64,000 bases of DNA from Marimonas arenosa (GCF_030848945.1 NZ_JANHAX010000005.1:248001-312000); one strand, 5' to 3'; positions 26,884 through 36,447 are shown, counted from the first letter of the stretch. The notes: generated by a model from the sequence alone, not told the origin. Translations and numbers: made by a program.

Positions 26884-29058
26884 ATGACGAACGCCAACTT
26901 CCTCGACACCCCCTTCGCCGCAACCGTCACCATGCCGGACCTCGACATCACCGGCCCGGGCCGGTTCTTCAACCGCGAGCTCAGCTGGCTGGGCTTCAAC
27001 TGGCGGGTACTGGAGGAGGCCGACAACACTCGGGTGCCGCTCTTGGAACGGCTGCGGTTTCTCTCAATCTCGGCCACCAACCTCGACGAATTCTACACCG
27101 TCCGTGTCGCCGGCCTGCGCGAGCTTGCGCGCGAAGGCGTTACCACGCCCGCCGCCGACGGGCTCTCCCCGGCCGAGCAACTCGTGCTCATCCATGCAGA
27201 TGCCCGCCGCCTGATGGCACATCAGCAGAAAACGCTCGATCGGCTCGCCGGTGAAATGCAGGCCGCCGGGATTTCGATCTGCGCCAGGGCCACGCTCACG
27301 GACGATGACCGCGCCCATCTGCGCGAGGTCTTCCTGTCGCAGGTTTTCCCCGTGCTGTCGCCGCTGGCTATCGACCCGGCGCACCCCTTCCCCTTCATCC
27401 CCAACACAGGCTTCGCCCTGGCCCTCCAGCTGAGCCGCTCCCGCGACAAACGCCAACTCCTCGCGCTGCTGCCGATCCCGCATCAGATCGACAGGTTCGT
27501 GCCCCTGACCGCCCCCGAAGGCCATCTCCGCTTCCTGCCGCTCGAAGACCTGCTGCTCGAACATATTTCCTCGTTGTTCCCCGGCTACGAGCTTACCGGT
27601 CATTGCGCCTTTTCCGTGCTGCGCGACAGCGACCTCGAGGTCGAGGAAGAGGCCGAAGACCTCGTGCGCGAGTTCGAAACCGCCCTCAAGCGCCGCCGCC
27701 GCGGCGAGGTGGTGCGGATGAAACTGTCCGTCGATGCCCCGCCGGTGCTGCTCGACATGATCAAACGCGAGCTGCACGTCAGCGATGACGAGATCGTCGA
27801 GATCGACGGGCTTCTCGGTATCTCCGACCTCTCCGAACTGGTGCTCGACTCCCGCCCCGATCTGCTCTGGCCGTCGTTTACCCCGCGCGTGCCCGAACGG
27901 GTGCAGGATTTCGACGGCGATCTCTTTGCCGCCATCGCCCAGAAGGACATGCTGCTGCACCACCCGTACGAGACCTTCGACATGGTGGTCCGCTTCCTCG
28001 AACAGGCTGCCCGCGATCCGAACGTGGTGGCGATCAAGCAGACCCTCTACCGCACCTCACGCGACAGCCCGATCGTCTCGGCACTGTGCGAGGCCGCCGA
28101 GGACGGCAAATCCGTTACAGCGCTGGTCGAACTCAAGGCCCGATTCGACGAAGCCGCCAATATCCGCCAGTCCCGCCGGCTCGAACGCTCCGGTGCCCAC
28201 GTGGTCTATGGCTTTCTCGACCTCAAGACCCACGCCAAGATCTCCACCGTGGTCCGGCGCGAGGGCGAAAAACTGGTGACCTATACCCATTTCGGCACCG
28301 GCAACTACCACCCGATCACCGCCCGCATCTACACCGATCTTTCGCTGTTCACCTGTGACCCGGCCTTGAGCCGCGACGCCACCAAGGTGTTCAACTACCT
28401 CTCCGGCTATGCCCAGCCTGAACGGCTGGAAAACCTCTCCATCTCCCCGATCAGTCTCAAGCCGAAGCTGCTCGAGATGATCGCCGCGGAAATCGCTCAT
28501 GCCAAATCCGGCAAGCCGGCCGAAATCTGGGCCAAGATGAACTCCCTGATCGACAGCGAGGTGATCGACGCGCTCTATGCCGCCTCTCAGGCCGGGGTCA
28601 AAATCTCGCTCGTCGTGCGTGGCATCTGCGGTCTGCGCCCCGGGATCAAGGGGCTCAGCGAAACCATTCGCGTCAAGTCCATTGTCGGGCGCTTCCTCGA
28701 GCACTCCCGCATCGTCTGCTTTGGTAACGGCAAGGGTTTGCCGCATAAAAAGGCGCGGGTCTTCATCTCTTCGGCAGACTGGATGGGTCGAAATTTGAAC
28801 CGTCGGGTCGAAACCCTGGTCGAGATCGAAAACCCCACCGTCAAGGCCCAGATCCTCGAGCAGATCATGGCCGCCAACTTGGCCGACGTGGCGCAAAGCT
28901 GGGTGATGTCGCCCGATGGTTCCTTCACCCGCGCCGAAGTGCCGGAAGGCGAAACCCCGTTCTCGGCCCACCGGTTCTTCATGGAACACCCCTCGCTCTC
29001 CGGCCGCGGCTCGGCTGGCGCGTCGGACGTGCCGAAATTGACCCACAGCGAGGACTAG
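26884..29058 (+). CDS. ppk1: Polyphosphate kinase 1
   Basis: A 724-residue enzyme that reversibly makes polyphosphate from ATP. The N-terminal block [18 protein letters not shown] (about 32-49) is the PPK1 signature. The catalytic-core stretches [15 protein letters not shown] and [10 protein letters not shown] (containing the autophosphorylated-type His region) are present, as is the C-terminal [11 protein letters not shown]. The length is normal. ATG 26884 has no strong Shine-Dalgarno; a start a few codons later is possible. In many Alphaproteobacteria ppx follows directly; here it is separated by an arylsulfotransferase-like gene. Confidence 0.95.
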   Translation: MTNANFLDTPFAATVTMPDLDITGPGRFFNRELSWLGFNWRVLEEADNTRVPLLERLRFLSISATNLDEFYTVRVAGLRELAREGVTTPAADGLSPAEQLVLIHADARRLMAHQQKTLDRLAGEMQAAGISICARATLTDDDRAHLREVFLSQVFPVLSPLAIDPAHPFPFIPNTGFALALQLSRSRDKRQLLALLPIPHQIDRFVPLTAPEGHLRFLPLEDLLLEHISSLFPGYELTGHCAFSVLRDSDLEVEEEAEDLVREFETALKRRRRGEVVRMKLSVDAPPVLLDMIKRELHVSDDEIVEIDGLLGISDLSELVLDSRPDLLWPSFTPRVPERVQDFDGDLFAAIAQKDMLLHHPYETFDMVVRFLEQAARDPNVVAIKQTLYRTSRDSPIVSALCEAAEDGKSVTALVELKARFDEAANIRQSRRLERSGAHVVYGFLDLKTHAKISTVVRREGEKLVTYTHFGTGNYHPITARIYTDLSLFTCDPALSRDATKVFNYLSGYAQPERLENLSISPISLKPKLLEMIAAEIAHAKSGKPAEIWAKMNSLIDSEVIDALYAASQAGVKISLVVRGICGLRPGIKGLSETIRVKSIVGRFLEHSRIVCFGNGKGLPHKKARVFISSADWMGRNLNRRVETLVEIENPTVKAQILEQIMAANLADVAQSWVMSPDGSFTRAEVPEGETPFSAHRFFMEHPSLSGRGSAGASDVPKLTHSED

Positions 29059-29461
29059 GGGCACCGTCGACCGAACCAAGGCGCCGATCGCAGCCGGGTA
29101 CGCGTCGATCATAGCCTGAGTTGCCCGGCAATACGGCGACAGCCTGGGGATGAAACGAACCTTTAAAGCGTTTCGGGCGCCGCCCGCCGTGTTTTCGCCA
29201 AAAGCGTAGAACCGGTCCACGAAACCGGGTCTGAACCTCCCACGCCCAAGACGGGTGGCGTATCGACACCGCACAATCGTCAACACGGGCCGCATATCCA
29301 GCCGCAGCCCATAAGGCCTGATCCGGCCGCGATCCCTCGCTTGCCTAAGCCCGGCTCCGCAACTACTCTCGCCGCAACCCAAGTGCCTGTCGCGCCGGCA
29401 TGTTTCGCACCGCCGCAGCGACCGGGCCGGAGCCACGAGAAAGAACGAAAGAAACGGCAGC
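29059..29461. other. 403-bp intergenic region after ppk1
   Basis: No gene, tRNA or obvious repeat seen. A small hairpin CGGGC-GCC-GCCCG followed by CCGTGTTTT (about 29174-29194) could act as the ppk1 terminator. The remainder should hold the promoter of the ASST-like gene, but no box could be assigned. Confidence 0.4.
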
Positions 29462-30817
29462 ATGCAGGACAAGCTTCAGGCATTCATCCGGCTCATGTCC
29501 TTCATTGTGGTGGCCTTTTTCGCCGGCTGGTGGGTTTCCCACTCCGACAGTGCCCTCAGCCGCCACCTGTCCGAAACCCTGACTCGCGCCCAAAGCCTGA
29601 TCTCGAAATCCGGCTGGCAGATGCTGATGCTCGGGCGGGCGGCCGAACACGTCCAGCCGGCCCGCGATGCGGGCGCCGGGGTCGTGACGAACGCATTCGG
29701 CGCGGCCGGCGACAATCTGCTCCTCGTCGGTTTCTTCGACGGTGAAAACCAGGCCCGGGTCCTTCGCCGCGACGGCACGGTCCTGCACAAATGGGGTCTC
29801 TCCTTTCCCGAACACTTCCCCAAGGGCGAACCTCGCGCCTGTCAGGCCATGCACCCGCTCGACGTCGATATCCACGGGGTCGAACTGACGCCAATGGGCG
29901 AACTGGTCTTCAACTATGAATACTGCGGCACGGTCAAACTCGATGTCTGCGGCACGCCGCTCTGGACTTTGCCGCTCAATACCCATCACTCGATCACGCG
30001 CCGCGAAGCCGGCGGCTACTGGATTCTCGGGCGGCGCGTCGTCACCGGGGCCGAGTTGAACCTGCCGCCCTTCACCGGGCCGGACACGATGCAGGATGCC
30101 CCCTTCCAGGAGGATTTCGTCCTCCAGGTCGGCGAAGATGGTCGTGTCGCCAACAGCACCTCGGTGCCGCGTCTGCTGATCGACAACGGCTTCGAGGCCC
30201 TGCTCACCGCCGATGGCCTGCGGCTTGACGGAGCCACCCGCACGGAAATCGTGCACACCAACAAAATCGCCGAACTGACACGCGACCTCGCCCCCGCCTA
30301 CCCGTCTTTCGCGGCAGGCGATCTGGCGGTGTCGATGCGAAAACTCAACCTGATCTTCATCTTCGATCCGTCCACGAAGCAGATCAAATGGCATTCCACC
30401 GGCCCCTGGATCCGTCAGCATGATCCGGAGTTTTCCGGCGACGGCAAACTGTCTGTCTTCAACAACAATGCCTATTGGTATTGGCAAGATGCCCTCGGCC
30501 ACGTCCGTCCCGACAGCCCGGCTACCAGCAACATCATCGAATACGATCTTGAAACCGGCGCGCACCAGATCTGGTATGGCGGCCGCCCCGGCGAGGAGCT
30601 GATCTCGGTCATTCGCGGCCAGCACGAGGTGTATGACGACACCCGGCTGATCACCGAATTCGACCGCGGACGGGTGATCGAAGTCGATGCCGATGGCCGC
30701 ATCCTCTGGGAATACATCAACCGCATCGACGACAGCCTGGTCGGCGAAATCACCTATGCAGCCCGGATCGGCCCCGATGCCCCCGATTTTGCCAGCCTCG
30801 ATTGCCCGTCGCCCTGA
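29462..30817 (+). CDS. Arylsulfotransferase (ASST)-like protein
   Basis: A 451-residue protein with an N-terminal hydrophobic anchor (about 13-25, MSFIVVAFFAGWW). A beta-propeller-type domain follows with repeats such as RVLRRDGTVLHKWGLSF, LTPMGELVFNYEY and IEVDADGRILWEYIN, as in the ASST family. The catalytic-type histidines of ASST may correspond to HSITR and to THH near 177, but this is uncertain. Family enzymes transfer sulfate between phenolic compounds; in marine Rhodobacterales the substrate of these proteins is unknown. The gene lies between ppk1 and ppx on the same strand with generous gaps on both sides, so it is probably a separate unit. Confidence 0.7.
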   Translation: MQDKLQAFIRLMSFIVVAFFAGWWVSHSDSALSRHLSETLTRAQSLISKSGWQMLMLGRAAEHVQPARDAGAGVVTNAFGAAGDNLLLVGFFDGENQARVLRRDGTVLHKWGLSFPEHFPKGEPRACQAMHPLDVDIHGVELTPMGELVFNYEYCGTVKLDVCGTPLWTLPLNTHHSITRREAGGYWILGRRVVTGAELNLPPFTGPDTMQDAPFQEDFVLQVGEDGRVANSTSVPRLLIDNGFEALLTADGLRLDGATRTEIVHTNKIAELTRDLAPAYPSFAAGDLAVSMRKLNLIFIFDPSTKQIKWHSTGPWIRQHDPEFSGDGKLSVFNNNAYWYWQDALGHVRPDSPATSNIIEYDLETGAHQIWYGGRPGEELISVIRGQHEVYDDTRLITEFDRGRVIEVDADGRILWEYINRIDDSLVGEITYAARIGPDAPDFASLDCPSP

Positions 30818-30932
30818 AACCGCTCCACAAAAACCCACGCCGGTGCGGCAAGTCCGCCGATCCCACGCACGAACGTTGACCCGTGAAGCCGGCCTTGCAA
30901 TAACGGGGCCGAACAGACCCCAAGGCGATGGC

Positions 30933-32474
30933 ATGGACGCGGAAAACCAAGCAGCATCAACCGATTGGGGCCATTTTGGCCGACCGATCTTCGATGACCC
31001 CTCGGCCCGCGCCTTGTCGCGCGTCGGCGTGGTCGATGTCGGCTCTAACTCGGTTCGTCTGGTGGTATTTGACGGCGCCGCCCGCTCGCCGGCCTATTTC
31101 TTCAATGAAAAGATCATGTGCGCCCTGGGCGACGGGCTGGCAGAAACCGGCCGTCTGAGCCCCCAGGGCCGGGTGCGCGCGCTGTCGGCCATCCGCCGTT
31201 TCCAGCGCCTGGCCCAGGGCATGAACACCGGCCCGCTGACCGCCGTCGCCACCGCCGCCGTCCGCGATGCCGAAGACGGCCCCGAGTTCCGCGACCTCGT
31301 GGAACAGGAAACCGGGCTCCGGCTGCATGTCATAGACGGTCTGGAGGAAGCCCGGCTCTCGGCCCAGGGAGTGCTCTTGGGCTGGCCCGGCGCCTACGGC
31401 CTGGTCTGTGACATCGGCGGCGCCTCGATGGAACTTGCCGAGATCAACGACGGTCTGGTCGGTCGCCGTGTCACCTCGCAACTCGGACCGCTGCGCCTGC
31501 GCAACATCAAGGGCGGAAAAAAAGGCCGCAAGGCCCATATCCGCGCCGTTCTGGCCGATCTGCACGAAACCATGGGAGATCAGCACAACCGCCTGTTCCT
31601 GGTCGGCGGCTCGTGGCGCGCCATCGCGCGGATCGACATGGACCGCCGTGACTACCCGCTGCATGTCCTGCATGAATACCGGATGAGCCGCAAGGCGGTG
31701 GCTGCGACCGCGAGATACATCGCCGAGAACGACGCCGAAGAGCTGCGCACCCGCTGCGGCGTCTCCGCCCAACGTATGGCGCTGGTGCCGCTCGCGGTGG
31801 AGGTGCTCAAGGAGGTGGTCAAAACCTTCGGTCCCCGCGATATCGCGATCAGTTCCTACGGCATCCGCGAAGGCATGCTCTACGAACAGATGCCCCAGCG
31901 CCTGCGCGACCGCGACCCGCTGATCGAAGCCTGCTACTTCTCCGAGGCCAAGGATGCCCGCCTGCCCGGCTTCGGCCGCACGCTGTTCGATTTCATCCGG
32001 CCGCTGTTCAATTCCGCCTCACGCGACAGGCTGCGCCTGATCAAGGCCGCCTGCCTGCTGCATGACGTGACCTGGCGCGCCCATCCCGACTACCGCGCCG
32101 AGCTCTGTTTCGACAATGCCACCCGCGCCAATCTCGGCGGCCTCAAGCATTCCGAGCGCATTTTCCTCGGTCTCGCGCTGATGCACCGCTACTCCAATTC
32201 CCGCAAGGGCACCCGGTTCGAGCCGCTGTTCGACCTGCTGCCAGAGACCGACCAGAACGCGGCCGAAGTCATCGGCAAGGCGATGCGCTTCGGCGCAATG
32301 CTGTGGCTGAAAAAGGACGCCGAACTGGGCCGGCTGAAGCTCTATCCCAAGAAAAAGGTCCTCGAACTCACCCTGTCGCCCGAGGCCGCCCCGCTCTTCG
32401 GCGAAGTCGCCGAGGCCCGGTTTCAGTCGCTCGCCGATGCGCTTGGTGCGAATCGGGTTGTGAACGGTACGTAA
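30933..32474 (+). CDS. ppx: Exopolyphosphatase (Ppx/GppA family)
   Basis: A 513-residue ASKHA-fold phosphatase that removes terminal phosphates from polyphosphate, opposing ppk1. The phosphate-1 motif VGVVDVGSNSVRLVVF lies near 32-47 and the phosphate-2 motif CDIGGASMELAE near 157-168. The C-terminal helical HD-like part contains ACLLHDVTWRAHPDYR. ATG 30933 is favoured because an AAGGCG lies before it and the conserved domain starts soon after. It is separated from ppk1 by the ASST-like gene. Confidence 0.92.
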   Translation: MDAENQAASTDWGHFGRPIFDDPSARALSRVGVVDVGSNSVRLVVFDGAARSPAYFFNEKIMCALGDGLAETGRLSPQGRVRALSAIRRFQRLAQGMNTGPLTAVATAAVRDAEDGPEFRDLVEQETGLRLHVIDGLEEARLSAQGVLLGWPGAYGLVCDIGGASMELAEINDGLVGRRVTSQLGPLRLRNIKGGKKGRKAHIRAVLADLHETMGDQHNRLFLVGGSWRAIARIDMDRRDYPLHVLHEYRMSRKAVAATARYIAENDAEELRTRCGVSAQRMALVPLAVEVLKEVVKTFGPRDIAISSYGIREGMLYEQMPQRLRDRDPLIEACYFSEAKDARLPGFGRTLFDFIRPLFNSASRDRLRLIKAACLLHDVTWRAHPDYRAELCFDNATRANLGGLKHSERIFLGLALMHRYSNSRKGTRFEPLFDLLPETDQNAAEVIGKAMRFGAMLWLKKDAELGRLKLYPKKKVLELTLSPEAAPLFGEVAEARFQSLADALGANRVVNGT

Positions 32475-32521
32475 GGCGGGTGCCAGACCACCGTCCCGGT
32501 CAACAAACACCGATCAGACAA

Positions 32522-33382
32522 TCACAGCCCTTCTTTACTAATCCACTCGGCAATGGCCGCTCCAATCTCATCGCCTGAATCCTCCTGGATGAAATGGCTG
32601 CCCGCCACCGTTACTTCGCTCTGGTTCTTCCAGCCGCGGCAGAAATCTCGCACGGCGCCGATCAGGATCGCGCCGGGTTCGGCATTGATGAAAAGCTTCG
32701 GCACGGTGTTCTCCGCCATCCAGTCGGCATAGGCCTGGACCCGAGCGCACACATCTTTCGGCTCACCCGCAATCGGGATCTGTCGTGGCCAGGTCAGGGT
32801 CGGCCAGCGGTCTTCACGGGCCGCAAAGGGTCGCCGGTATTCATTCATCTCCTCGTCGGTCAAGTCGCGCAACACCGATCCGGGCAGGATACGCTCGACA
32901 AACAGGTTCTTCTCCAGGATCATGCCCAGCCCCGCCTCCGACCGCAGCGCCTGAAAGATCGGTGTCGCCTCGGGTGAAAATTCCTCCCAACCGGCCAGCG
33001 GCCGCACGATCCCCTCCATGTAGGCGATGCCGCGCATCGCGTCGCGGTTTTGGTTGGCCCAGTCAAAGCCCAGCGCCGAACCCCAGTCATGCACCACAAG
33101 CAACACGTCCTCGTCCAGCCCCAGCGCCGCCATGAACCCCGCCACAAAACGGCGGTGGGTGGCGAACGTGTATGTCGCTGCATCCGGGTCTGGCAGCTTC
33201 GCACTGTCCCCCATGCCGATCAGATCGGGCGCGATGCATCGGCCCAGCGGCGCCAAAGCAGGCATGACGTCGCGCCACAGAAACGAGGACGTCGGATTAC
33301 CATGCAGCAGGACAATCGGCCGCCCCTGCCCCATCTCGACATAGGCCATGTCATGGCCGTGAACGGATACATGCTTCTTCAT
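32522..33382 (-). CDS. Haloalkane dehalogenase (HLD-II type)
   Basis: A 286-residue alpha/beta hydrolase. All catalytic elements of subfamily II haloalkane dehalogenases are visible. The oxyanion/halide Asn is in LLHGNPTSSFLWRD (Asn about 29). The nucleophile Asp99 is followed by halide-binding Trp100 (VVHDWG). The acid is Glu123 (YMEGIVRP). The base is His263 in GSHFIQEDSG. The enzyme hydrolyses carbon-halogen bonds of haloalkanes to alcohols; the native substrate is unknown. ATG 33382 is preceded by GAGG at eight bases and starts directly in the conserved region. It is single-gene and divergent from the cold-shock gene. Confidence 0.9.
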   Translation of the reverse strand: MKKHVSVHGHDMAYVEMGQGRPIVLLHGNPTSSFLWRDVMPALAPLGRCIAPDLIGMGDSAKLPDPDAATYTFATHRRFVAGFMAALGLDEDVLLVVHDWGSALGFDWANQNRDAMRGIAYMEGIVRPLAGWEEFSPEATPIFQALRSEAGLGMILEKNLFVERILPGSVLRDLTDEEMNEYRRPFAAREDRWPTLTWPRQIPIAGEPKDVCARVQAYADWMAENTVPKLFINAEPGAILIGAVRDFCRGWKNQSEVTVAGSHFIQEDSGDEIGAAIAEWISKEGL

Positions 33383-33673
33383 GGTCTTGCCTCGCATCGG
33401 TGGGGTTGTCCGGTTTCCCGACCCTAGGTCCGTTCGCCCCTCGCGTTAAGTCTTATTCCCGGCCGCGTGCCCCCGCACACCCGGCACAGCCCCGCCGATC
33501 GCTCTGCGTTACAAAACTTTTTCTTGATTTTTTCCCGGCTCGCCCTCATATCCACCACGCGACGTTACCACTATCGACCCACTGCTCCTTCTACGGCTCA
33601 GTCACTCGATCTTGCACTGACTACGCCGGCCTGCCGCACTCCCGCGGGCAGGAAACGAAAAGGAGAAACGACG
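33383..33673. promoter_or_regulatory. Divergent promoter region and long cold-shock leader
   Basis: 291 bp between the dehalogenase and cold-shock genes. It includes a T-rich stretch (about 33510-33536) and AGGAG just before ATG 33674. Cold-shock genes often carry a long structured 5' leader that acts as a temperature switch; this length fits such a leader, but structure was not computed. Confidence 0.45.
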
Positions 33674-33880
33674 ATGGCAAATGGCACCGTCAAATGGTTC
33701 AACACCACCAAAGGTTATGGCTTCATCGCGCCGGAAGGCGGCGGCAAGGACGTGTTCGTGCACATCTCGGCCGTTGAACGCTCGGGCCTCACCGGCCTGG
33801 CCGACGATCAGAAGGTGACCTTCGACATCGAGCCCGGCCGCGACGGCCGCGAATCTGCGGTGAACATCCAGCTCGCCTGA
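33674..33880 (+). CDS. Cold-shock protein (CspA family)
   Basis: A 68-residue single cold-shock domain that binds RNA or single-stranded DNA. RNP1 is KGYGFIAP (residues about 13-20) and RNP2 is DVFVHIS (about 27-33). AGGAG precedes ATG 33674; the long upstream in-frame extension is not conserved. It is followed by a good intrinsic terminator. Whether it is cold-induced or constitutive cannot be told. Confidence 0.95.
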   Translation: MANGTVKWFNTTKGYGFIAPEGGGKDVFVHISAVERSGLTGLADDQKVTFDIEPGRDGRESAVNIQLA

Positions 33881-33903
33881 GCCTTTCAGCGATCTGATTT
33901 CGA

Positions 33904-33931
33904 AACGGGCGCCCTCTGCGGCGCCCGTTTT
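33904..33931. terminator. Bidirectional intrinsic terminator
   Basis: Stem AACGGGCGCC (33904-33913) with GGCGCCCGTT (33920-33929), six-base loop, then TT on plus and a TTTCG tail on minus. It serves the cold-shock gene and the convergent zincin gene, whose stop codon begins at 33933. Confidence 0.8.
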
Positions 33932-34722
33932 CATTCCGTCAGCCGCTCGCTGTGCAGACGTTTGCGCCGGGCCCATCCCTTGAACGGCCAAAAAAGAAAT
34001 CGTCCGACCGGGACCATCACCGGATGCGCCGCCCGCATCATCTTTGCGGCATAGGCGTCGGCCTCGCGCTCCTGTTCGGTCACCTGCCCACCCTCGACAT
34101 GACCGCATGCATGGTGCCCGACTTCGTGGTAAAATGTGTGCTCGCGGCTCAGCCGCCTCAGCCAGCGCGGCCCGAGTTCGATCCCCGGCCAGACCAGCAC
34201 AATGCCGGAAAAGAACAGGTTGTAGCGCCCGAGGTAGTCCATCCCCGGCACATGGCCGATCACGTCGATCCGGCTCACCGTGTCCAGTTCCAGCCCCGGC
34301 GTGTCACACCAACCCGCGATCTCGGCCGCGATCCCTGTCCTGCCCGGCAGGTCATCCGCCACGTAAACCGGCACGCCCGGATCCACGCTCAACAGCGGAT
34401 TTTCTGCCAGCCGCCCCGCCATGATCTTGACCGTGCGGGCATGTAGCGGATGCAGCTTCCCGGCCTGCAGCCGGTGGATCGCGGCGGCAAATGCCGTCCC
34501 GTCAAGCTCGCTCAACAACGCCAGCAACACACCCAGATATTTCCCCGACGGACCCTTCGGCGGCTGCGCCCAGGCATCGCTCTCAAGGCGCGCCTCGATG
34601 TCCGCAACCGCTGCCGCGCCCAGCGCCAGCAGATCGCGCCAGGCATCGCGCACCGTCTCCACATCTCCGGTCGAAACACCCCGCAAAAGCCTGGTCGTCG
34701 CCGTCTTGCCAGTGCCGCTCAC
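33931..34722 (-). CDS. Putative zinc metalloprotease-like protein (HExxH), uncharacterised
   Basis: A 263-residue protein that I cannot assign to a named family. The C-terminal half carries FYHEVGHHACGHV (HExxH at about 199-203) followed 15 residues later by EREADAYAAKMM, whose Glu is placed like the third zinc ligand of gluzincins such as M48/ImmA types. The N-terminal 110 residues are helical with no motif. It ends with a hydrophobic-basic tail (PVGRFLFWPFKGW). The start is GTG 34722, whose bases overlap the stop of a small upstream ORF (GTGA), so translation is likely coupled. Activity is plausible but unproven. Confidence 0.65.
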   Translation of the reverse strand: MSGTGKTATTRLLRGVSTGDVETVRDAWRDLLALGAAAVADIEARLESDAWAQPPKGPSGKYLGVLLALLSELDGTAFAAAIHRLQAGKLHPLHARTVKIMAGRLAENPLLSVDPGVPVYVADDLPGRTGIAAEIAGWCDTPGLELDTVSRIDVIGHVPGMDYLGRYNLFFSGIVLVWPGIELGPRWLRRLSREHTFYHEVGHHACGHVEGGQVTEQEREADAYAAKMMRAAHPVMVPVGRFLFWPFKGWARRKRLHSERLTE

Positions 34723-34871
34723 GCCTCGCTCCAGTCCATGTCATCCGCCTTTTCGATCGCCAGCCGACCCTCGGGCCAAGGTCGGCACTGCGCCCTTGCC
34801 GCGCCGGCATCGCCGGTCCGCCAGACCGGCACCTCTCGCATTGGCTTTTGCAGAAACAGCCGCGCTGGCAT
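34719..34871 (-). CDS. Small ORF coupled to the HExxH protein gene
   Basis: A 50-residue ORF (MPARLFLQKP... ending DDMDWSEA) with an excellent Shine-Dalgarno GGGAGGT seven bases before its ATG. Its TGA overlaps the GTG of the following gene, a typical operon junction. It is basic at the N-terminus and acidic at the end, and contains one Cys and no TM segment. No family recognised. The ribosome-binding site and the overlapping stop/start are what support it as a real gene. Confidence 0.6.
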   Translation of the reverse strand: MPARLFLQKPMREVPVWRTGDAGAARAQCRPWPEGRLAIEKADDMDWSEA

Positions 34872-34960
34872 GCGCTTACCTCCCTCTCGGCCGCCCTGCG
34901 GGACAGCGGGTGGGGCGATCCGCGACCCGCGGGAGCGTCACCCGACCGGCCCCGTCTCCC

Positions 34961-35650
34961 TCACTTCGCCCGGATCCGCGCCACCAGCGCGCGCACCTCG
35001 GGCCCGATATCCGCCACGATCAGGCGAACACCCTCGGCGTTGGGGTGAATGCCATCTTCCTGCATGAACCGCACCACCTCCGCCGGAGCGTCGCCCAACG
35101 CCGCCAGGAAGTTCGGATAGAGCGCCACTCCGAACTCCGCGGCCAGATCCGGCCAGATCGCCGCGAACTCGGCCTGGTAATCCGGCCCGTAATTCGCCGC
35201 CACCGGCATCCCCACAAGCAGAACCTCAAGGCCTCTCTGGCGGCAGATCTCCAACATCGCCGCCAGGTTGGTGCGCGCCTCGTCCGGCGGGATACCGCGC
35301 AGGATGTCGTTGCCGCCAAGCTCCAGGATAATCCCCTGCAGCTCATCGCTCAGCGCCCAGTCAAGCCGCGCCAGCCCGCCCGCGGTGGTCTCCCCCGACA
35401 CACCCGACAGAACGATGCGCACATCCTCGCCCTCGGCCGCCATCCAGTTTCTCAGCTGCGGCACGAAGCCCTCGTGGTCGAGAAGCCCCCAACCCGACGT
35501 CAGGCTGTCGCCGAAAGCGATGAGATGCACTTTCTCCGCCATCGCCGGCCCGGCCAGGCCAAACGCCAAAATTGCTGCAACGCTCGCCTTGCCAGCCCGC
35601 CGCATTGCCCCATATGTGAAAGAGCGCAAGAAGGGTCCGAATATCGTCAT
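34961..35650 (-). CDS. tesA: Arylesterase / TesA-type SGNH hydrolase
   Basis: A roughly 229-residue periplasmic esterase. The SGNH blocks are all visible: I FGDSLTSGWG with the nucleophile Ser, II near SGVSGET, III GGNDILRG, and V DGIHPNAEG with the catalytic Asp/His. There is a signal-like N-terminus (AGKASVAAILAFGLAGPAMA). TesA/arylesterase proteins hydrolyse thioesters, lysophospholipids or aryl esters. Start choice: ATG 35650 (AGGCGG upstream), though 35665 and 35605 are possible. With 35650 the codon is face to face with the ybbA start in a shared CATG. The divergent ybbA-ybbP arrangement is the same as in E. coli. Confidence 0.88.
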   Translation of the reverse strand: MTIFGPFLRSFTYGAMRRAGKASVAAILAFGLAGPAMAEKVHLIAFGDSLTSGWGLLDHEGFVPQLRNWMAAEGEDVRIVLSGVSGETTAGGLARLDWALSDELQGIILELGGNDILRGIPPDEARTNLAAMLEICRQRGLEVLLVGMPVAANYGPDYQAEFAAIWPDLAAEFGVALYPNFLAALGDAPAEVVRFMQEDGIHPNAEGVRLIVADIGPEVRALVARIRAK

Positions 35651-36338
35651 GAGTCCGCCTGCCATTTCCCTGTTATCCGTATCCTTGTCGCTTCAGGGCA
35701 ATGCCGGCCCCGTCGATATCCTCCATGGCATCACCCTTGATGTAAACCGCGGCGAAACCCTGGCCCTGGTCGGCCCTTCCGGCTCCGGCAAATCCTCGCT
35801 CCTGATGCTGATGGGCGGGCTCGAACTGGCAAGCTCCGGTACGATCACCGCCCTCGACCACGACCTGTCGGCAATGAACGAGGATGAGCTCGCCCGCTTC
35901 CGCAGGGATCATATGGGGGTGGTGTTTCAATCCTTCCACCTCATTCCCACAATGACCGCGCTCGAAAACGTCGCCACCCCACTGGAACTCGCTGGCCATG
36001 TCGACGCCTTCACCCGCGCCGAGGCCGAGCTTGCCGCCGTCGGCCTGTCGTCGCGCGCCGATCACTACCCGTCGCAACTTTCCGGCGGCGAACAGCAACG
36101 TGTGGCACTTGCCCGCGCCGCCGCACCGCGACCCGACATCCTGCTGGCCGACGAACCCACCGGTAATCTCGACACCAGCACCGGTGCCCAGATTATCGAC
36201 CTTCTCTTCGGGCTGCGCGCCGCCCATGGCGCCACCCTGGTGCTGGTCACCCATGACGCAGCGCTCGCCGCCCGCTGCGACCGCGTGCTGCATCTGCGCG
36301 ATGGCCGGATCGCCGACCGGGCCGAGGCGGCGCAATGA
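35649..36338 (+). CDS. ybbA: ABC transporter ATPase (YbbA-like)
   Basis: A 229-residue LolD/MacB-type ABC ATPase. Walker A is GPSGSGKSS, the signature is LSGGEQQRVALARA and Walker B is ILLADEPTGNLDT. It is followed 110 bp later by a large FtsX-type permease and is divergent from tesA. This is the conserved ybbA-ybbP-tesA arrangement, whose transport role is still not settled; an envelope lipid or ester export job is proposed in the literature and is inference here. The ATG shares bases with the opposite tesA start. Confidence 0.9.
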   Translation: MSPPAISLLSVSLSLQGNAGPVDILHGITLDVNRGETLALVGPSGSGKSSLLMLMGGLELASSGTITALDHDLSAMNEDELARFRRDHMGVVFQSFHLIPTMTALENVATPLELAGHVDAFTRAEAELAAVGLSSRADHYPSQLSGGEQQRVALARAAAPRPDILLADEPTGNLDTSTGAQIIDLLFGLRAAHGATLVLVTHDAALAARCDRVLHLRDGRIADRAEAAQ

Positions 36339-36447
36339 ACTCGGGCTTGCCGCTGCCGCCTGACCGGCACGGGCCGCACCGCACACCCGGGCTCGACCGC
36401 CCCTGCCCATGGCAGGGTGCGACGCTCCCCCGCACCGAGGCGGACCC

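Noticed and set aside
29363..30934. A 523-aa open frame antisense to the ASST-like gene
   Set aside because: No domain and unusual composition; the sense strand encodes the ASST-like protein.
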